This document shows, in pieces, positions 1-8,376 of a stretch of DNA of 64,000 nucleotides; position 1 is the stretch's first letter; each line of letters opens with the position of its first letter. Source of the stretch: DASYXZ01 sp035308965 (GTDB lineage Bacteria > Acidobacteriota > Terriglobia > UBA7540); NCBI GenBank assembly GCA_035308965.1, contig DATGFN010000064.1, positions 1-64,000 of the forward strand. The letters are read 5' to 3'. A program made the translations under genes and the position numbers. Below the pieces are notes generated by a model that had not been told where the DNA came from, did no database searches, and saw only the letters and a program-made list of their open reading frames with translations.

Positions 1-437
<437 letters not shown>

Positions 438-465
438 CATAATTTCTACTCAGCATACAGAAGAA

Positions 466-571
466 GTCTACAGTCGACAGTTTACAGTTCACAGTCAAGA
501 ACTGGATGGGACCGTTCCAGTTTCCCTTCCTTGATTCTGGCTGAATACTGATAACTGAAAGCTGAAAACTT
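466..571. repeat. Paired-arm heptamer element in the 23S-5S spacer
   Basis: Arm 1 (about 466-500) repeats words such as ACAGTCG, ACAGTTT and ACAGTTC; arm 2 (about 536-571) repeats CTGAATA, CTGATAA, CTGAAAG. Arm 2 read on the other strand gives the same CAGTTT/CAGTAT words, so the two arms are inverted, imperfect copies around about 35 unrelated bases. The same architecture with other words recurs at 18169-18316, 22399-22497, 27880-28095, 32890-33037, 34471-34984 and 59170-59414. No protein is encoded here. Confidence 0.6.
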
Positions 572-650
572 CTCCAGTAACGCGCCTTCGTTTTGAGCAT
601 TGCACCTGATGGCCTGCGGGCCATCCTGACGCCGTACTATTCAGGAAATG

Positions 651-682
651 TAGCGCAGGACCCGCGTGCCGGTCCTGCGGCC
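651..682. repeat. Dispersed palindrome, TAGCGCAG...CTGCGGC family
   Basis: TAGCGCAGGACC and GGTCCTGCGGCC pair around a short CGCGTGCC loop. It belongs to a family with the constant outer ends TAGCGCAG and CTGCGGC and variable inner stem, also seen at 3494, 3609, 3688, 15741 and 54010. It lies in the 23S-5S spacer. Confidence 0.65.
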
Positions 683-765
683 ATTCCAAGGCGCGAGGGT
701 TTGTCGCGCCGCCAGTGGCTTTTGGAAATTCCATGGCCGCGCCCCAACCCGGCGCGACTGGAAAA

Positions 766-797
766 GCCGCGGGTCTGACGAGCGAGACCCGCGCTAC
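766..797. repeat. Dispersed palindrome, TAGCGC family, reverse orientation
   Basis: GCCGCGGGTCT and AGACCCGCGCTAC form an imperfect stem around GACGAGCG, ending 10 bases before the 5S gene. It is the same family as the palindrome at 651 but in the opposite orientation. It may act as a processing hairpin, but that is not shown by the sequence. Confidence 0.6.
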
Positions 798-806
798 AAC
801 AAGTTT

Positions 807-923
<117 letters not shown>

Positions 924-930
924 TTAAAAA

Positions 931-967
931 CAAAAACCCCGCCCACCGTGGCGGGGTTTTCGTTTTT
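931..967 (+). terminator. rRNA operon intrinsic terminator
   Basis: An 11-bp stem, AAAACCCCGCC with GGCGGGGTTTT, encloses a 6-base loop and runs into CGTTTTT. It lies seven bases behind the 5S gene, as expected for the end of the rRNA operon. Confidence 0.92.
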
Positions 968-1049
968 ACGCTCGTGCACGCCGCCTCTCCAGGTAGGCTG
1001 AGGCCGATTTCCGAGGCCGAAGTTCGCCAGCCGGCGAATCGTCGCCGGG

Positions 1050-1460
1050 ATCCAAATAAAAACTCGCTCACAAGAATTGATGGAAGGCGGAGTTTTTATT
1101 TCCTTCCGCAGAAAGATCCTCAAGCAGAATGTTTTGCTTTTGTTTTTCCTAGGCGCCCTTTTTTATTTCAGGGACTCGCGGTTGGCCATTCGGCCTTCGG
1201 GGTCCTCTTGAATCTCAAATTTTGAATCTGAAATCCGCGTCGCCAGACGCGCGTGAAATCCAAATAAAAACTCCCTCACAAGAATTGATGAAAGGCGGAG
1301 TTTTTATTTCCTTCCGCATAAAGGTTCTCAAGCAGAATGTTTTGCTTTTGCCTTTCCTCGGCGCCCTTTTTTATTTTAGGGACTCGCGGTTGGGCATTCG
1401 GCCTTCGGGGTCCTCTTGAATCTCAAATTTTGAATCTGAAATCCGCGTCGCCGGACGCGC
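1050..1460. repeat. Two tandem copies of a 208-bp sequence
   Basis: Bases 1050-1257 and 1258-1460 are nearly the same. Each copy begins with AATAAAAACTC, contains its reverse complement GAGTTTTTATT about 35 bases later (a possible hairpin), and ends with a stretch reading GAATCTCAAATTTTGAATC and GCGTCGCC(A/G)GACGCG. The last part recurs in reverse orientation at about 4133-4182, so it is itself a dispersed repeat. The short open frames inside the copies are parallel because of the duplication and show no protein family. Nothing else is seen between 968 and 1587. Confidence 0.8.
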
Positions 1461-1587
1461 TGTGCTCTCAAGAGTAAAACCAGGACTTCACCACGAAGAC
1501 ACGAAGCCACCAAGAAAATCAGCCGTCTCCTAACCCCCAGGATTTAAAATATATTTCCCCGTTTTCCAGTTACAGTTTCTTTCCGCG

Positions 1588-1616
1588 TTGTCGCGAGCGC
1601 GAGGCAGGAGTATACT
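1588..1616 (+). promoter_or_regulatory. Promoter of the Doc-type toxin-antitoxin pair
   Basis: TTGTCG (1588-1593) and TATACT (1611-1616) are separated by 17 bases, fitting a housekeeping sigma-70 type promoter. The predicted start of transcription, near 1623, lies about 13 bases before the antitoxin start codon. Confidence 0.6.
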
Positions 1617-1635
1617 TGTGGTGATGGGGTAGGCG

Positions 1636-1818
1636 ATGGAATCTGAAAATCTCACTCAAATCGTATCGGCGCTTTCACCCGAGGAGCAATCCGCGGTGCG
1701 GGAGTTCATAGCATTCCTGAAGGAGTCCAAGGGAATGCAGCCAGAGACCGCTTTCCTGGCGGCCATCGACGAATTCATTGCCGCTCATCCTGAGTTGCTC
1801 CGCCGGCTGGCCCAGTGA
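1636..1818 (+). CDS. Putative antitoxin of a Doc-type toxin
   Basis: A 60-residue acidic, helical protein (MESENLTQIVSALSPEEQ...) whose last codons overlap the start of the Doc-like toxin gene by four bases (GTGA), indicating translational coupling. I do not recognise a named antitoxin family: it lacks an obvious Phd or AbrB fold. The role is inferred from size, order and coupling, since antitoxin genes usually precede Doc toxins. The ATG at 1636 is preceded by GGGGTAGG, a possible ribosome-binding site, and by a good promoter. Confidence 0.75.
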   Translation: MESENLTQIVSALSPEEQSAVREFIAFLKESKGMQPETAFLAAIDEFIAAHPELLRRLAQ

Positions 1819-2198
1819 CAATCTATCCGAGTCTCGATGAGGTGCTGAGCGCACACGCCCGTCTACTGATTCTGTTTGGCGGGGCTCATGGGATTCGCGA
1901 CCAGGGCGCCCTCGAATCAGCTCTGGCCAGGCCTCAGAGCGGATATTACCGCGACATCATCGAGCAGGCGGCCGCGCTCCTCGAGAGCCTGTCCCAAAAC
2001 CACCCTTTTGTTGATGGGAATAAGAGGACGGCCATTGCCGTCACTGCCGCCTTCTTGAGGGTCAATGGCTTTCGGCTGGAATTCGATGACCTCGCGGCCT
2101 ATCAGTTCCTGATTGGGCTCTACGAAACCAACCAGTTCCAGTTTGGGCGCCTTGAATCCTGGCTACGCCAGCACGCCGTACCTTCCCCTAACCCCTAA
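1815..2198 (+). CDS. doc: Doc-type Fic/DOC family toxin
   Basis: The 127-residue protein carries the Fic/Doc core motif HPFVDGNKR at residues 63-71. Doc toxins phosphorylate elongation factor Tu, whereas Fic enzymes AMPylate; the short length and the form of the motif (HxFxDxNKR) point to the Doc (death-on-curing) group. The start is GTG at 1815, overlapping the stop codon of the antitoxin gene. The final residues run into the repeat sequence (CCTAACCCCTAACCCC) that follows the gene, so the C terminus may have been extended or altered by repeat DNA. Exact substrate is not inferable. Confidence 0.88.
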   Translation: MTIYPSLDEVLSAHARLLILFGGAHGIRDQGALESALARPQSGYYRDIIEQAAALLESLSQNHPFVDGNKRTAIAVTAAFLRVNGFRLEFDDLAAYQFLIGLYETNQFQFGRLESWLRQHAVPSPNP

Positions 2199-2320
2199 CC
2201 CCTGATTTCCCCCATTCATCATTCTCCGACTTCTGGAGTCTCCGATATAAGGAGTCCGAAAGACCCCATCGGAGTCCATAAGTCGGACCGGTGGGCTCCA
2301 TCGGAGTCCTGAAACAGGAC

Positions 2321-2376
2321 ATAATTCATCATTTCCCGCCCTTCGGGATCCCGAGAAGCGGGACATCATTTCTTCC
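2321..2376. repeat. Left copy of direct repeat bracketing hicAB
   Basis: ATAATTCATCATTTCCCG followed by GGGATCCCGAG(A/G)AGCGGGACATCATT is found here and again, same orientation, at 3092-3146. The two copies enclose hicA and hicB. Upstream, 2199-2320 holds short repeated words (CCCCTAACCCC, GGAGTCC) and no gene. Confidence 0.8.
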
Positions 2377-2448
2377 TAGCCCCTAGTCCCTGTTCTTCGG
2401 CCCCCCTACCGTCAGTCAACTGTCTACTTTCATCTGTCTACTTTCATC

Positions 2449-2477
2449 TTGCCTTCCCCTCGCAGTAGATGTATACG
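2449..2477 (+). promoter_or_regulatory. hicAB promoter
   Basis: TTGCCT (2449-2454) and TATACG (2472-2477) are 17 bases apart. Transcription would start near 2484, about 30 bases before hicA. The -35 box lies at the end of a repeated TGTCTACTTTCATC sequence (two copies). Confidence 0.5.
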
Positions 2478-2515
2478 GAGTGGCGACGCGGCGGTAAAAC
2501 GCGTTTAAGCGCGTG

Positions 2516-2815
2516 ATGGCCTTCGTCGAAGATCAGGAGAGACTAGTGGCGGCGGAAAAGGTACTCGAGAAGATTCTTCGAGGGACGTCCGATGCAAATA
2601 TCCCTTTTGACGGAATGCTCCGCGTGCTGAGACGGCTCGGATTCAGCGAGCGAATTCGAGGCAGTCACCACGTCTTCGCCCGCGAGGGAGTGGGGGAGAT
2701 TCTGAACCTCCAGCCCAAAAGGAACAAGGCGAAGCCTTACCAGGTAAAGCAGGTCCGCCATGTTATACTCAAATACAGTTTGGGAGGCGAGCCCGATGCC
2801 GAAGCCGAAGTATGA
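2516..2815 (+). CDS. hicA: HicA-family mRNA interferase toxin
   Basis: The C-terminal two thirds match the small dsRNA-binding-like HicA fold: DGMLRVLRRLGF, the GSHHVF segment with the catalytic histidine (residues 49-54), and a final AKPYQVKQVRHVI helix. HicA cleaves mRNA. At 99 residues it is longer than the usual 60-80 because of about 28 extra residues at the N terminus. An in-frame GTG at 2513 and the ATG at 2516 are both possible; no clear ribosome-binding site chooses between them. It overlaps hicB by 20 bases. Confidence 0.88.
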   Translation: MAFVEDQERLVAAEKVLEKILRGTSDANIPFDGMLRVLRRLGFSERIRGSHHVFAREGVGEILNLQPKRNKAKPYQVKQVRHVILKYSLGGEPDAEAEV

Positions 2816-3011
2816 GGTGATCATCTATTGGAGCGAGGAGGACCAGGCTTTCATCGCCGAGGTTCCGGAACTCCCCGGTTGCGCAGCGGACGGGAAAACC
2901 CACCGCGAAGCCCTCGCCAACGTCGAAGTAGTTGTTAAGGAGTGGATCGAAACCGCCACCGAGCTCGGCCGCCCCATCCCCCAGCCCAAAGGCCGCCTCG
3001 TCTACGCGTAG
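2796..3011 (+). CDS. hicB: HicB-family antitoxin
   Basis: The 71-residue protein has the degraded RNase-H-like HicB core: YEVIIYWSEEDQAF, VPELPGC and an EALANVEVVVKEWIETA helix ending in GRPIPQP. There is no C-terminal helix-turn-helix or ribbon-helix-helix, so this is the short HicB form that neutralises HicA but has no DNA-binding domain of its own. The ATG at 2796 is chosen because GGGAGG lies eight bases upstream; a longer frame from 2760 would lack this. Confidence 0.9.
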   Translation: MPKPKYEVIIYWSEEDQAFIAEVPELPGCAADGKTHREALANVEVVVKEWIETATELGRPIPQPKGRLVYA

Positions 3012-3091
3012 ATCAACGTTTAAAGTAATCTCCTGCCTGCCACAATCAACTTTCCATTTACCGCTCTCAGGCCATTCATAATCCGGAACTC

Positions 3092-3146
3092 ATAATTCAT
3101 CATTTCCCGTCCTCTGGGATCCCGAGGAGCGGGACATCATTCCTTC
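3092..3146. repeat. Right copy of direct repeat bracketing hicAB
   Basis: About 55 bases closely matching 2321-2376 in the same orientation. The hicAB pair sits between the two copies, so recombination between them would remove it cleanly. Confidence 0.8.
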
Positions 3147-3159
3147 CGCCCTGTCTATC

Positions 3160-3300
3160 CGCGTCCTGACTCCTGAATCCCGACTCCTGAATCCTGGCGT
3201 TTCCCCCTACTTTTCCCGCGTCCTGACTCCTGAATCCCGACTCCTGAATCCTGGCGTTTCCCCCTACGTTTCCCGCGTCCTGGCTCCTGAATCCTGCCGC
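3160..3300. repeat. 57-bp tandem repeat, two and a half copies
   Basis: Units begin at 3160, 3217 and 3274 with CGCGTCCTG and contain CTCCTGAATCC words plus GGCGTTTCCCCCTAC. Within each unit the word CTCCTGAATCC is itself repeated, linking it to the degenerate heptamer arrays elsewhere. No spacer variation of the CRISPR kind is present. Confidence 0.85.
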
Positions 3301-3493
3301 TCCTCCCTGCCTGCCCTCCGGAGTGGCCCTGCTACGTACGACGGGTCCACTTTCCTGTTGCCCTGCTCTTTCATTAGCTGTAAACCAGAAGGGTACTGGG
3401 GCGGCGAACCTCAGCTTTTATTTTGAATTGCACGCCGGGAAAGAGCCCACAGTCAGAACTGCGGTGACTGAGGCTACCCGCTGATAGGAGCTG

Positions 3494-3722
3494 GTAGCGC
3501 AGAGTTTCCGTTTTTGAAACTCTGCGGCTCTTCGATATCCTGGCGGGGAATATTATAAATAACAGCAATATCCCGCATAGGATTATTTAATGTGGGGCAA
3601 ATCCACAAGCCGCAGAGTCTGAACCCCACAGACTCTGCGCTACCCAACTCCGAAACTTATGGGAATCATTGACCAGGCTGACGAGCCGGTAGCGCAGACT
3701 GACGTGTTTGCAGTCTGCGGCT
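3494..3722. repeat. Cluster of three TAGCGCAG/CTGCGGC palindromes
   Basis: Three hairpins lie at 3494-3529 (inner stem GAGTTTC/GAAACTC), 3609-3643 (GAGTCTG/CAGACTC, reverse orientation) and 3688-3722 (GACTG/CAGTC). Outer ends are shared while the inner stems differ in compensated fashion, which suggests that pairing is maintained. The rest of 3301-3980 shows no convincing gene; the two open frames there run through the hairpins and have no family features. Confidence 0.75.
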
Positions 3723-3982
3723 TTTCATTTATATTACGATACATCATCCTAATATATGCATTATCCTGAATTGAATCATCGGATAGCCGGGGAGAAATCC
3801 AAAGCAGCTTTAGATGGGGGATAGAATACGCAGGGTTGGCGATGACAGCCACTTAAGAGACGCGGACCGCAGAAGCGGCGGTCCGCGCTCCCGGCTGATA
3901 GGAAGGCAAAATACCCCAACGCGTCGGCGGACGGGTTGACTGCCTTGTTATGCGGCCCCTTCAGGGCCGAAATTTATTTGGG

Positions 3983-4114
3983 CGCGGAATTGTTTTCCGT
4001 GGGTTTCACCCACGGCTATCCATAGGGTTCCCCGTTGGGGAACTAAACCGCGTAATTGTTTTCCGTGGGTTGTGCCCACGGCTATCCATAGGGTTCCCCG
4101 TCAGGGAACGAAAC
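3983..4114. repeat. 66-bp direct repeat, two copies
   Basis: Two adjacent units share AATTGTTTTCCGTGGGTT, then CCCACGGCTATCCATAGGG and TTCCCCGT. Each unit holds two small hairpins (CCGTGGGT/ACCCACGG and GTTCCC/GGGAAC). A related hairpin GGCCCCTTCAGGGCC precedes the first unit. Confidence 0.8.
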
Positions 4115-4185
4115 CATCGCGGGCGGCACTGCGCGTCTGGCGATGCGGGTTTCAAATTCAAAATTTGAGATTCAAGATGATCCTG

Positions 4186-4297
4186 AAGCCCCAGTCCCCA
4201 GCCCCTAGCCTCAAGTCTCCAGTCCCCAGCCCGTAACACCTAACACCTAACACCTAACACCCGACACCTAAAACCTAACACCCGCCACCTAACACCT
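4186..4297. repeat. Degenerate heptamer array
   Basis: Words CCCCAGT, CCCCAGC and then repeated CTAACAC run up to the stop codon of the minus-strand gene at 4296. The segment just before it (4133-4182) is a reverse copy of the ends of the 208-bp units at 1050-1460. Confidence 0.7.
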
Positions 4298-5018
4298 ATT
4301 CCTCCCCCCGCGGTTTCAATACGTCATCAAGCATTTTGTCGAGCATGGATTCGAAGGGGTCTTTCGCCTCCTTTCTGGTACGGTACACGCGGTACTTGAT
4401 CTTGCCTTCCGAGCGTTTCAGGAGCAGTTTGCGGATTTCGCGGTCCATGCGCGCCTGAAAGCGACTGATGGGATCCATGTGATCGATGTATCGGGTGAGA
4501 AGGCGGGAAAGATACCCGACGCGGCGCTCGGTTTCCAGAACGCTGATGGGGCCTTGGCGGGGCAGGCCGACAAAACCGATCTTGAGCGCATTCAATTCCC
4601 ACACCGGCATGGCGCGAAAATAACGCAGGCGTTTCCAATTGATGTCGGCGATGCGCTGCACCCAGGCCCGCTCCTGGTCGTCGAGCGGCGCGAAGATGCG
4701 GAAAAACAGTTTGTGGTGGGCGAGGAATTCCGCCGGGTCCTCGCCCATGCGGCGCACGCTGCGGGCGACGTCGCGAACAAACAGGCCGTGACTCAGCGCG
4801 TTCAGGCGCGCCGAGGCGTTGCCGCGAGGCGATTTGCGGGCGGCAATCGCTTTGGCCAGGTTTGCGCGGCTGGCCGCCTGGCGCTTTTCAGTTTGACGAT
4901 AGATTTTTTCGGGCGGAGCGGCGCGCGCCCGTTCGAGGTTGGCGCGCCGCGAGGCCAGCGCAGCGGCGCTCATGGTGTAGCGGGGCTTGCGCGCTGCTTT
5001 GGGGGGTTCATCTGCCAT
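4296..5018 (-). CDS. Conserved hypothetical protein with NALSHG motif
   Basis: A basic protein of 240 residues. The N-terminal 85 residues are rich in Arg, Ala and Lys and contain repeated ASRANL segments, followed by ARLNALSHGLFV. Proteins with an R-x-NALxHG signature are common as uncharacterised genes in soil bacteria; I do not know a proven function and assign none. The C-terminal half is helical with many Arg and Lys residues, suggesting nucleic-acid contact (inference). The ATG at 5018 is chosen because the longer frame would run into the promoter of the divergent kinase gene; an AGGA sequence lies about 13 bases upstream. Confidence 0.6.
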   Translation of the reverse strand: MADEPPKAARKPRYTMSAAALASRRANLERARAAPPEKIYRQTEKRQAASRANLAKAIAARKSPRGNASARLNALSHGLFVRDVARSVRRMGEDPAEFLAHHKLFFRIFAPLDDQERAWVQRIADINWKRLRYFRAMPVWELNALKIGFVGLPRQGPISVLETERRVGYLSRLLTRYIDHMDPISRFQARMDREIRKLLLKRSEGKIKYRVYRTRKEAKDPFESMLDKMLDDVLKPRGEE

Positions 5019-5145
5019 CGAATTGGCCGTTTCCTGTAAAGTGGCTTCGCTGCCGAGTTTACCATGATGATAATAAAGCGAAAAGCGAAGACCACTATCA
5101 TCGCGCGATGGCGATCGGCTCGCCCTGCCCAAGAGAACTCAATTC

Positions 5146-5174
5146 TTGACACAATTTCGCAGCCGTCATAGCAT
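5146..5174 (+). promoter_or_regulatory. Promoter of the Ser/Thr kinase gene
   Basis: TTGACA (5146-5151) and TAGCAT (5169-5174) are 17 bases apart. Transcription would start near 5181, leaving only about 9 bases before the ATG at 5190, so the mRNA would be almost leaderless; no ribosome-binding site is visible. Confidence 0.65.
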
Positions 5175-5189
5175 CATGATGCACCTACG

Positions 5190-7382
5190 ATGAAAACAGA
5201 ATCGATAATCGGCAGCAGCATCGCCCATTACCGCGTCCTGGAGAAGCTGGGCGGGGGCGGGATGGGCGTGGTTTATAAAGCGGAAGATACCCGACTGGGC
5301 CGCAATGTGGCGCTGAAGTTTCTGCCCGCGGAGCTGGCGCGCGACCGCGTGACGCTGGAGCGCTTTCAACGCGAGGCGCGCACCGCATCCTCCCTTAACC
5401 ACCCCAACATTTGCACCATCTTTGAGATTAACGAGCACGAGGGCCAGCCCTTTATCGCCATGGAGCTGCTGGAAGGCGCCACGCTGAAGGAGCGCATCAA
5501 CGGGCGGCCGCTTGAGACCGACGAGATGCTGAAGCTGGCGATCCAGATCGCGGAGGCGCTGGAAGTGGCGCACGCCAAGGGCATCGTGCACCGCGACGTG
5601 AAGCCCGCCAACATTTTTGTGAACGCCCGCGGCGAGGCCAAGGTGCTGGATTTCGGCCTGGCCAAGCTCTCCACGGGCGCTCCGGCGGCGCATGGCCCGG
5701 ACGAGGTGACGGCGGCCCATCTGCTTACCAGCCCCGGCGTGGCCATGGGCACGGTGGCTTATATGTCCCCGGAGCAGGCGCGCGGCGAGGAATTGGACGC
5801 GCGGTCCGACATATTTTCCTTCGGCCTGGTGCTTTATGAAATGGCTACGGGCAGCGGCGCCTTTTCCGGAACCACCACCGCCATACTTTTTGAAGCCATC
5901 CTGCGCGGCACGCCGGCTGCGGCCACGCGAGTGAATCCCAAGCTGCCCAAGGAATTCGAGACGATTATCGGCAAGGCGCTGGAGAAGGACCGCCGCTTGC
6001 GCTACCAGGCGGCTTCCGGCATGCGCGTGGACTTGGAGCGATTGAAGCGCGATACGGATTCGGGCCGTTCGGCGGCTGCCGGAGTGGCGCCGGCGGAAAA
6101 ATCGCTGGCCGTGCTTTACTTCGAGAATTTGAGCGGGGCGAAAGAAGAAGAATACTTCCGTGACGGCATGACGGAAGACATCATTACCGAGCTCTCCAAG
6201 GTCAAAGGCTTGAAAGTTTTTTCGCGCCCCACCGTGCTTGCCTTTCGCGACAAGCAGGTGACTCCCATCCAGATCGGCAAGGAACTGAACGCCGCCTACG
6301 TGCTGGCGGGCAGCCTGCGCCGCGCCGGCAACCGCCTGCGCATCAACGCGCAACTGATTGACACGCGCACCGACTTCCCCATGTGGGCGGAACGCTTTGA
6401 CCGCGAATTGCTGGACGTTTTTGAAGTGCAGGATGAAATCGCGCGCAAGATCACAGACGCCCTGCGCATCACGCTTTCCCCGCAGGAGGAGAAGGCCCTG
6501 GCCGCCAAGCCCACGGAGAACGCCCAGGCCTATGACTACTTTTTGCGCGGACGCGGCTACACCCGGCGCATCACGCGCAATGACCTCGACTTCGCCATGC
6601 AGATGTTCGAGCGCGCCATCGCCCTCGACCCCAATTTCGCCCTCGCCCACACCGGACTCGCCACCGCCAGCGGCTATGTCTTCTTTTTCCACGAGCGCGA
6701 TATGAAGTGGGTTGAGAAGGGCATGAAGTCCCTCGATCTCGCCCTGCGGCTGGCCCCCGACCTGCCCGAAGTGCTGGCCGCCCGCGCCTTGTTTGCCGAA
6801 GCGCAAAAGAAGTACGACGAGGCCATTGATTACGCGCGCCGGGCTCTCGAGCGCAAACCCAATTGCGATGGCGCCTATCTGGTACTGGGGCGGGCATACT
6901 TTGAGTCCGACCGCTGGCAGGAAGCGGCCGCTGTCACCGAACGGGCTCTGGAAGTGAGCGGGGACGATTACAACACCTACATCCCTTATATGAACGCGCT
7001 GGAGCGGCTGGGCCTGGCGGAACGCGCCCATAGCGTGCGCGAACGCATGGTGCGCACCCTGAATGCCCAGTTGGAATTGGTGCCGGATGACGTGCGCGCG
7101 CGCATCCTTTTGGCCTCCAACTCCGCGGCGTTGGGAGACAAGGATGCCGCCGTCCGCGAACTTGAGAGGGCCCTCACGTTGCGGCCCAACGACGCAAACG
7201 TTATTTATAACGCGGCCTGCACTTACGGCATCTTGCAAATGAAGGTCGAGGCCATGGAGGCGTTGAAAAAGGCGAAGGCCGCAGGCTGGCGCAACCTCGA
7301 TTGGATTGCCCGCGACCCCGACCTCAGCTGCCTGCACGATGACCCCGAATTCCAGCGCTTCCTGACCGAAGATAAAGGCTGA
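5190..7382 (+). CDS. Ser/Thr protein kinase with TolB-like and TPR domains
   Basis: A 730-residue cytoplasmic protein. Residues 14-280 form a bacterial Hanks-type kinase: Gly-rich loop GGGGMG (21-26), Lys43 in ALKF, catalytic HRDVKPAN (134-141) and DFG (154-156), then MSPEQ in the activation segment. Residues of about 295-430 match the TolB/adenylate-cyclase-associated region (LAVLYFENLSG, YFRDGMTEDII, GRTL-like VLAGSLRR), and the rest is TPR-like helices. No transmembrane segment is seen, unlike PknB. This architecture is very common in Acidobacteriota. Targets are unknown. It is transcribed divergently from the gene at 4296-5018. Confidence 0.92.
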   Translation: MKTESIIGSSIAHYRVLEKLGGGGMGVVYKAEDTRLGRNVALKFLPAELARDRVTLERFQREARTASSLNHPNICTIFEINEHEGQPFIAMELLEGATLKERINGRPLETDEMLKLAIQIAEALEVAHAKGIVHRDVKPANIFVNARGEAKVLDFGLAKLSTGAPAAHGPDEVTAAHLLTSPGVAMGTVAYMSPEQARGEELDARSDIFSFGLVLYEMATGSGAFSGTTTAILFEAILRGTPAAATRVNPKLPKEFETIIGKALEKDRRLRYQAASGMRVDLERLKRDTDSGRSAAAGVAPAEKSLAVLYFENLSGAKEEEYFRDGMTEDIITELSKVKGLKVFSRPTVLAFRDKQVTPIQIGKELNAAYVLAGSLRRAGNRLRINAQLIDTRTDFPMWAERFDRELLDVFEVQDEIARKITDALRITLSPQEEKALAAKPTENAQAYDYFLRGRGYTRRITRNDLDFAMQMFERAIALDPNFALAHTGLATASGYVFFFHERDMKWVEKGMKSLDLALRLAPDLPEVLAARALFAEAQKKYDEAIDYARRALERKPNCDGAYLVLGRAYFESDRWQEAAAVTERALEVSGDDYNTYIPYMNALERLGLAERAHSVRERMVRTLNAQLELVPDDVRARILLASNSAALGDKDAAVRELERALTLRPNDANVIYNAACTYGILQMKVEAMEALKKAKAAGWRNLDWIARDPDLSCLHDDPEFQRFLTEDKG

Positions 7383-7627
7383 TTGTCAGGGCGCCGTCAT
7401 TGTCAATCGTCCTCCAATTAAATGTGGACTTTTCCTGTTGACAAAAAAACCACGTTCAATTCAAAAACCGAATTGACCTTGGCTAATACCCTGAGTTTCT
7501 GTGAAGAATTGTGTTGGCGAATTTCGGGACGGGATTATACTGGGCGTACTCAAAAAGCCAAAACGGAACTCGCGGTCAATTCACATGACCCTGCCAGTTT
7601 CGCGCGGCATCCCAGGAGGCTGAAACC

Positions 7628-7924
7628 ATGAAACGTTGCGTGATGATGCTTTCCCTACTTCTCTTAATGTCCATCGCCGCCGTCGCCGCCGGCCCCAAGA
7701 CCTATCAAGTCACCGGGCCCGTTTTGGAGATCAAGGGCGATGTGATCACGGTGCAAAAGGGCACGGAAAAGTGGGAGATCGCGCTCGACAAAAGCACCAA
7801 GACCACAGGAGACTTGAAGGTGGGATCCAAAGTGACCATCGAGTATCAGATGACGGCCACCTCGATCGTGGTGAAACCGGCTGCCGCAGCGAAGCCCGCC
7901 GCGGCGTCCAAGAAGGCGAAGTAA
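7628..7924 (+). CDS. Small secreted protein
   Basis: A 98-residue protein with a clear signal peptide (MKRCVMMLSLLLLMSIAAVAAG), a beta-rich middle (VTGPVLEIKGDVITVQKG, LKVGSKVTIEYQM) that resembles small OB-like or DUF5666-type domains, and an Ala/Lys-rich tail. AGGAGG lies eleven bases before the ATG. It probably acts in the periplasm; no function is proposed. The preceding 7383-7627 shows no gene. Confidence 0.8.
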   Translation: MKRCVMMLSLLLLMSIAAVAAGPKTYQVTGPVLEIKGDVITVQKGTEKWEIALDKSTKTTGDLKVGSKVTIEYQMTATSIVVKPAAAAKPAAASKKAK

Positions 7925-7969
7925 CCTTAGAACCTCGGACCTCAATGCGTCCAAAAAAGGAGAAGAGAA

Positions 7970-8371
7970 ATGCTTGGAGAACTGATTTATGAGGGCAGTG
8001 GCAAGCGAACGGGAAGGAGAGTGCTTTCGTCGGACGGCGGATTCAAAGTGGAAGTGTCCTTTGAGGACACCGGCAAGCTGTTGGGGATGGACGTAATCGA
8101 AATCGGGACGTACTGGTCGGAATCGCGACCCGATGGCAGCCTGTATGGTGAAGGCCAGGGGATTATGCTCTCACCGGATGGCACCAGCGCAACGTGGAAG
8201 GGCAGCGGCGTGGGCAAGATCGCGCCGGGCGGCTCAGTAAGTTACCGCGGCGCGGTTTATTACACCTCGACTTCTCCCAAGCTGGCCCGGCTTCATACCG
8301 TGGCCCAGGTTTTTGAGTTCGAAGTTGACCCGCAAGGCAACACGCACACCAAAGGCTGGGAGTGGAAGTAA
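7970..8371 (+). CDS. Conserved hypothetical protein, beta-rich
   Basis: A 133-residue protein without signal peptide or membrane segment, with alternating beta-strand patterns (GSGKRTGRRVL, YGEGQGIMLSPDG, ATWKGSGVGK, YYTSTSPKLARL) and a C-terminal WEWK. I recognise this as an uncharacterised family found in soil bacteria but know no function. AAAGGAGAAGAG supplies a strong ribosome-binding site. It lies 45 bases behind the small secreted protein and is closed by a terminator, so the two may be cotranscribed. Confidence 0.8.
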   Translation: MLGELIYEGSGKRTGRRVLSSDGGFKVEVSFEDTGKLLGMDVIEIGTYWSESRPDGSLYGEGQGIMLSPDGTSATWKGSGVGKIAPGGSVSYRGAVYYTSTSPKLARLHTVAQVFEFEVDPQGNTHTKGWEWK

Positions 8372-8376
8372 CAGTG

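Noticed and set aside
3160..3300. CRISPR-like repeats at the 57-bp tandem array
   Set aside because: Units are directly adjacent without unique spacers, contain internal sub-repeats, and no cas gene is nearby.
3374..3852. Two minus-strand frames between hicB and the 66-bp repeats
   Set aside because: They run through palindromic repeats and have no protein-family signal or ribosome-binding site.
5166..7337. 723-residue open frame on the minus strand opposite the Ser/Thr kinase gene
   Set aside because: It mirrors the kinase coding sequence; the protein is low-complexity in Ala, Gly, His and Gln and has no family features, as expected for an antisense frame of a high-G+C gene.
7422..7631. 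69-residue plus-strand frame before the small secreted protein
   Set aside because: No ribosome-binding site, no family and it overlaps the leader of the next gene.
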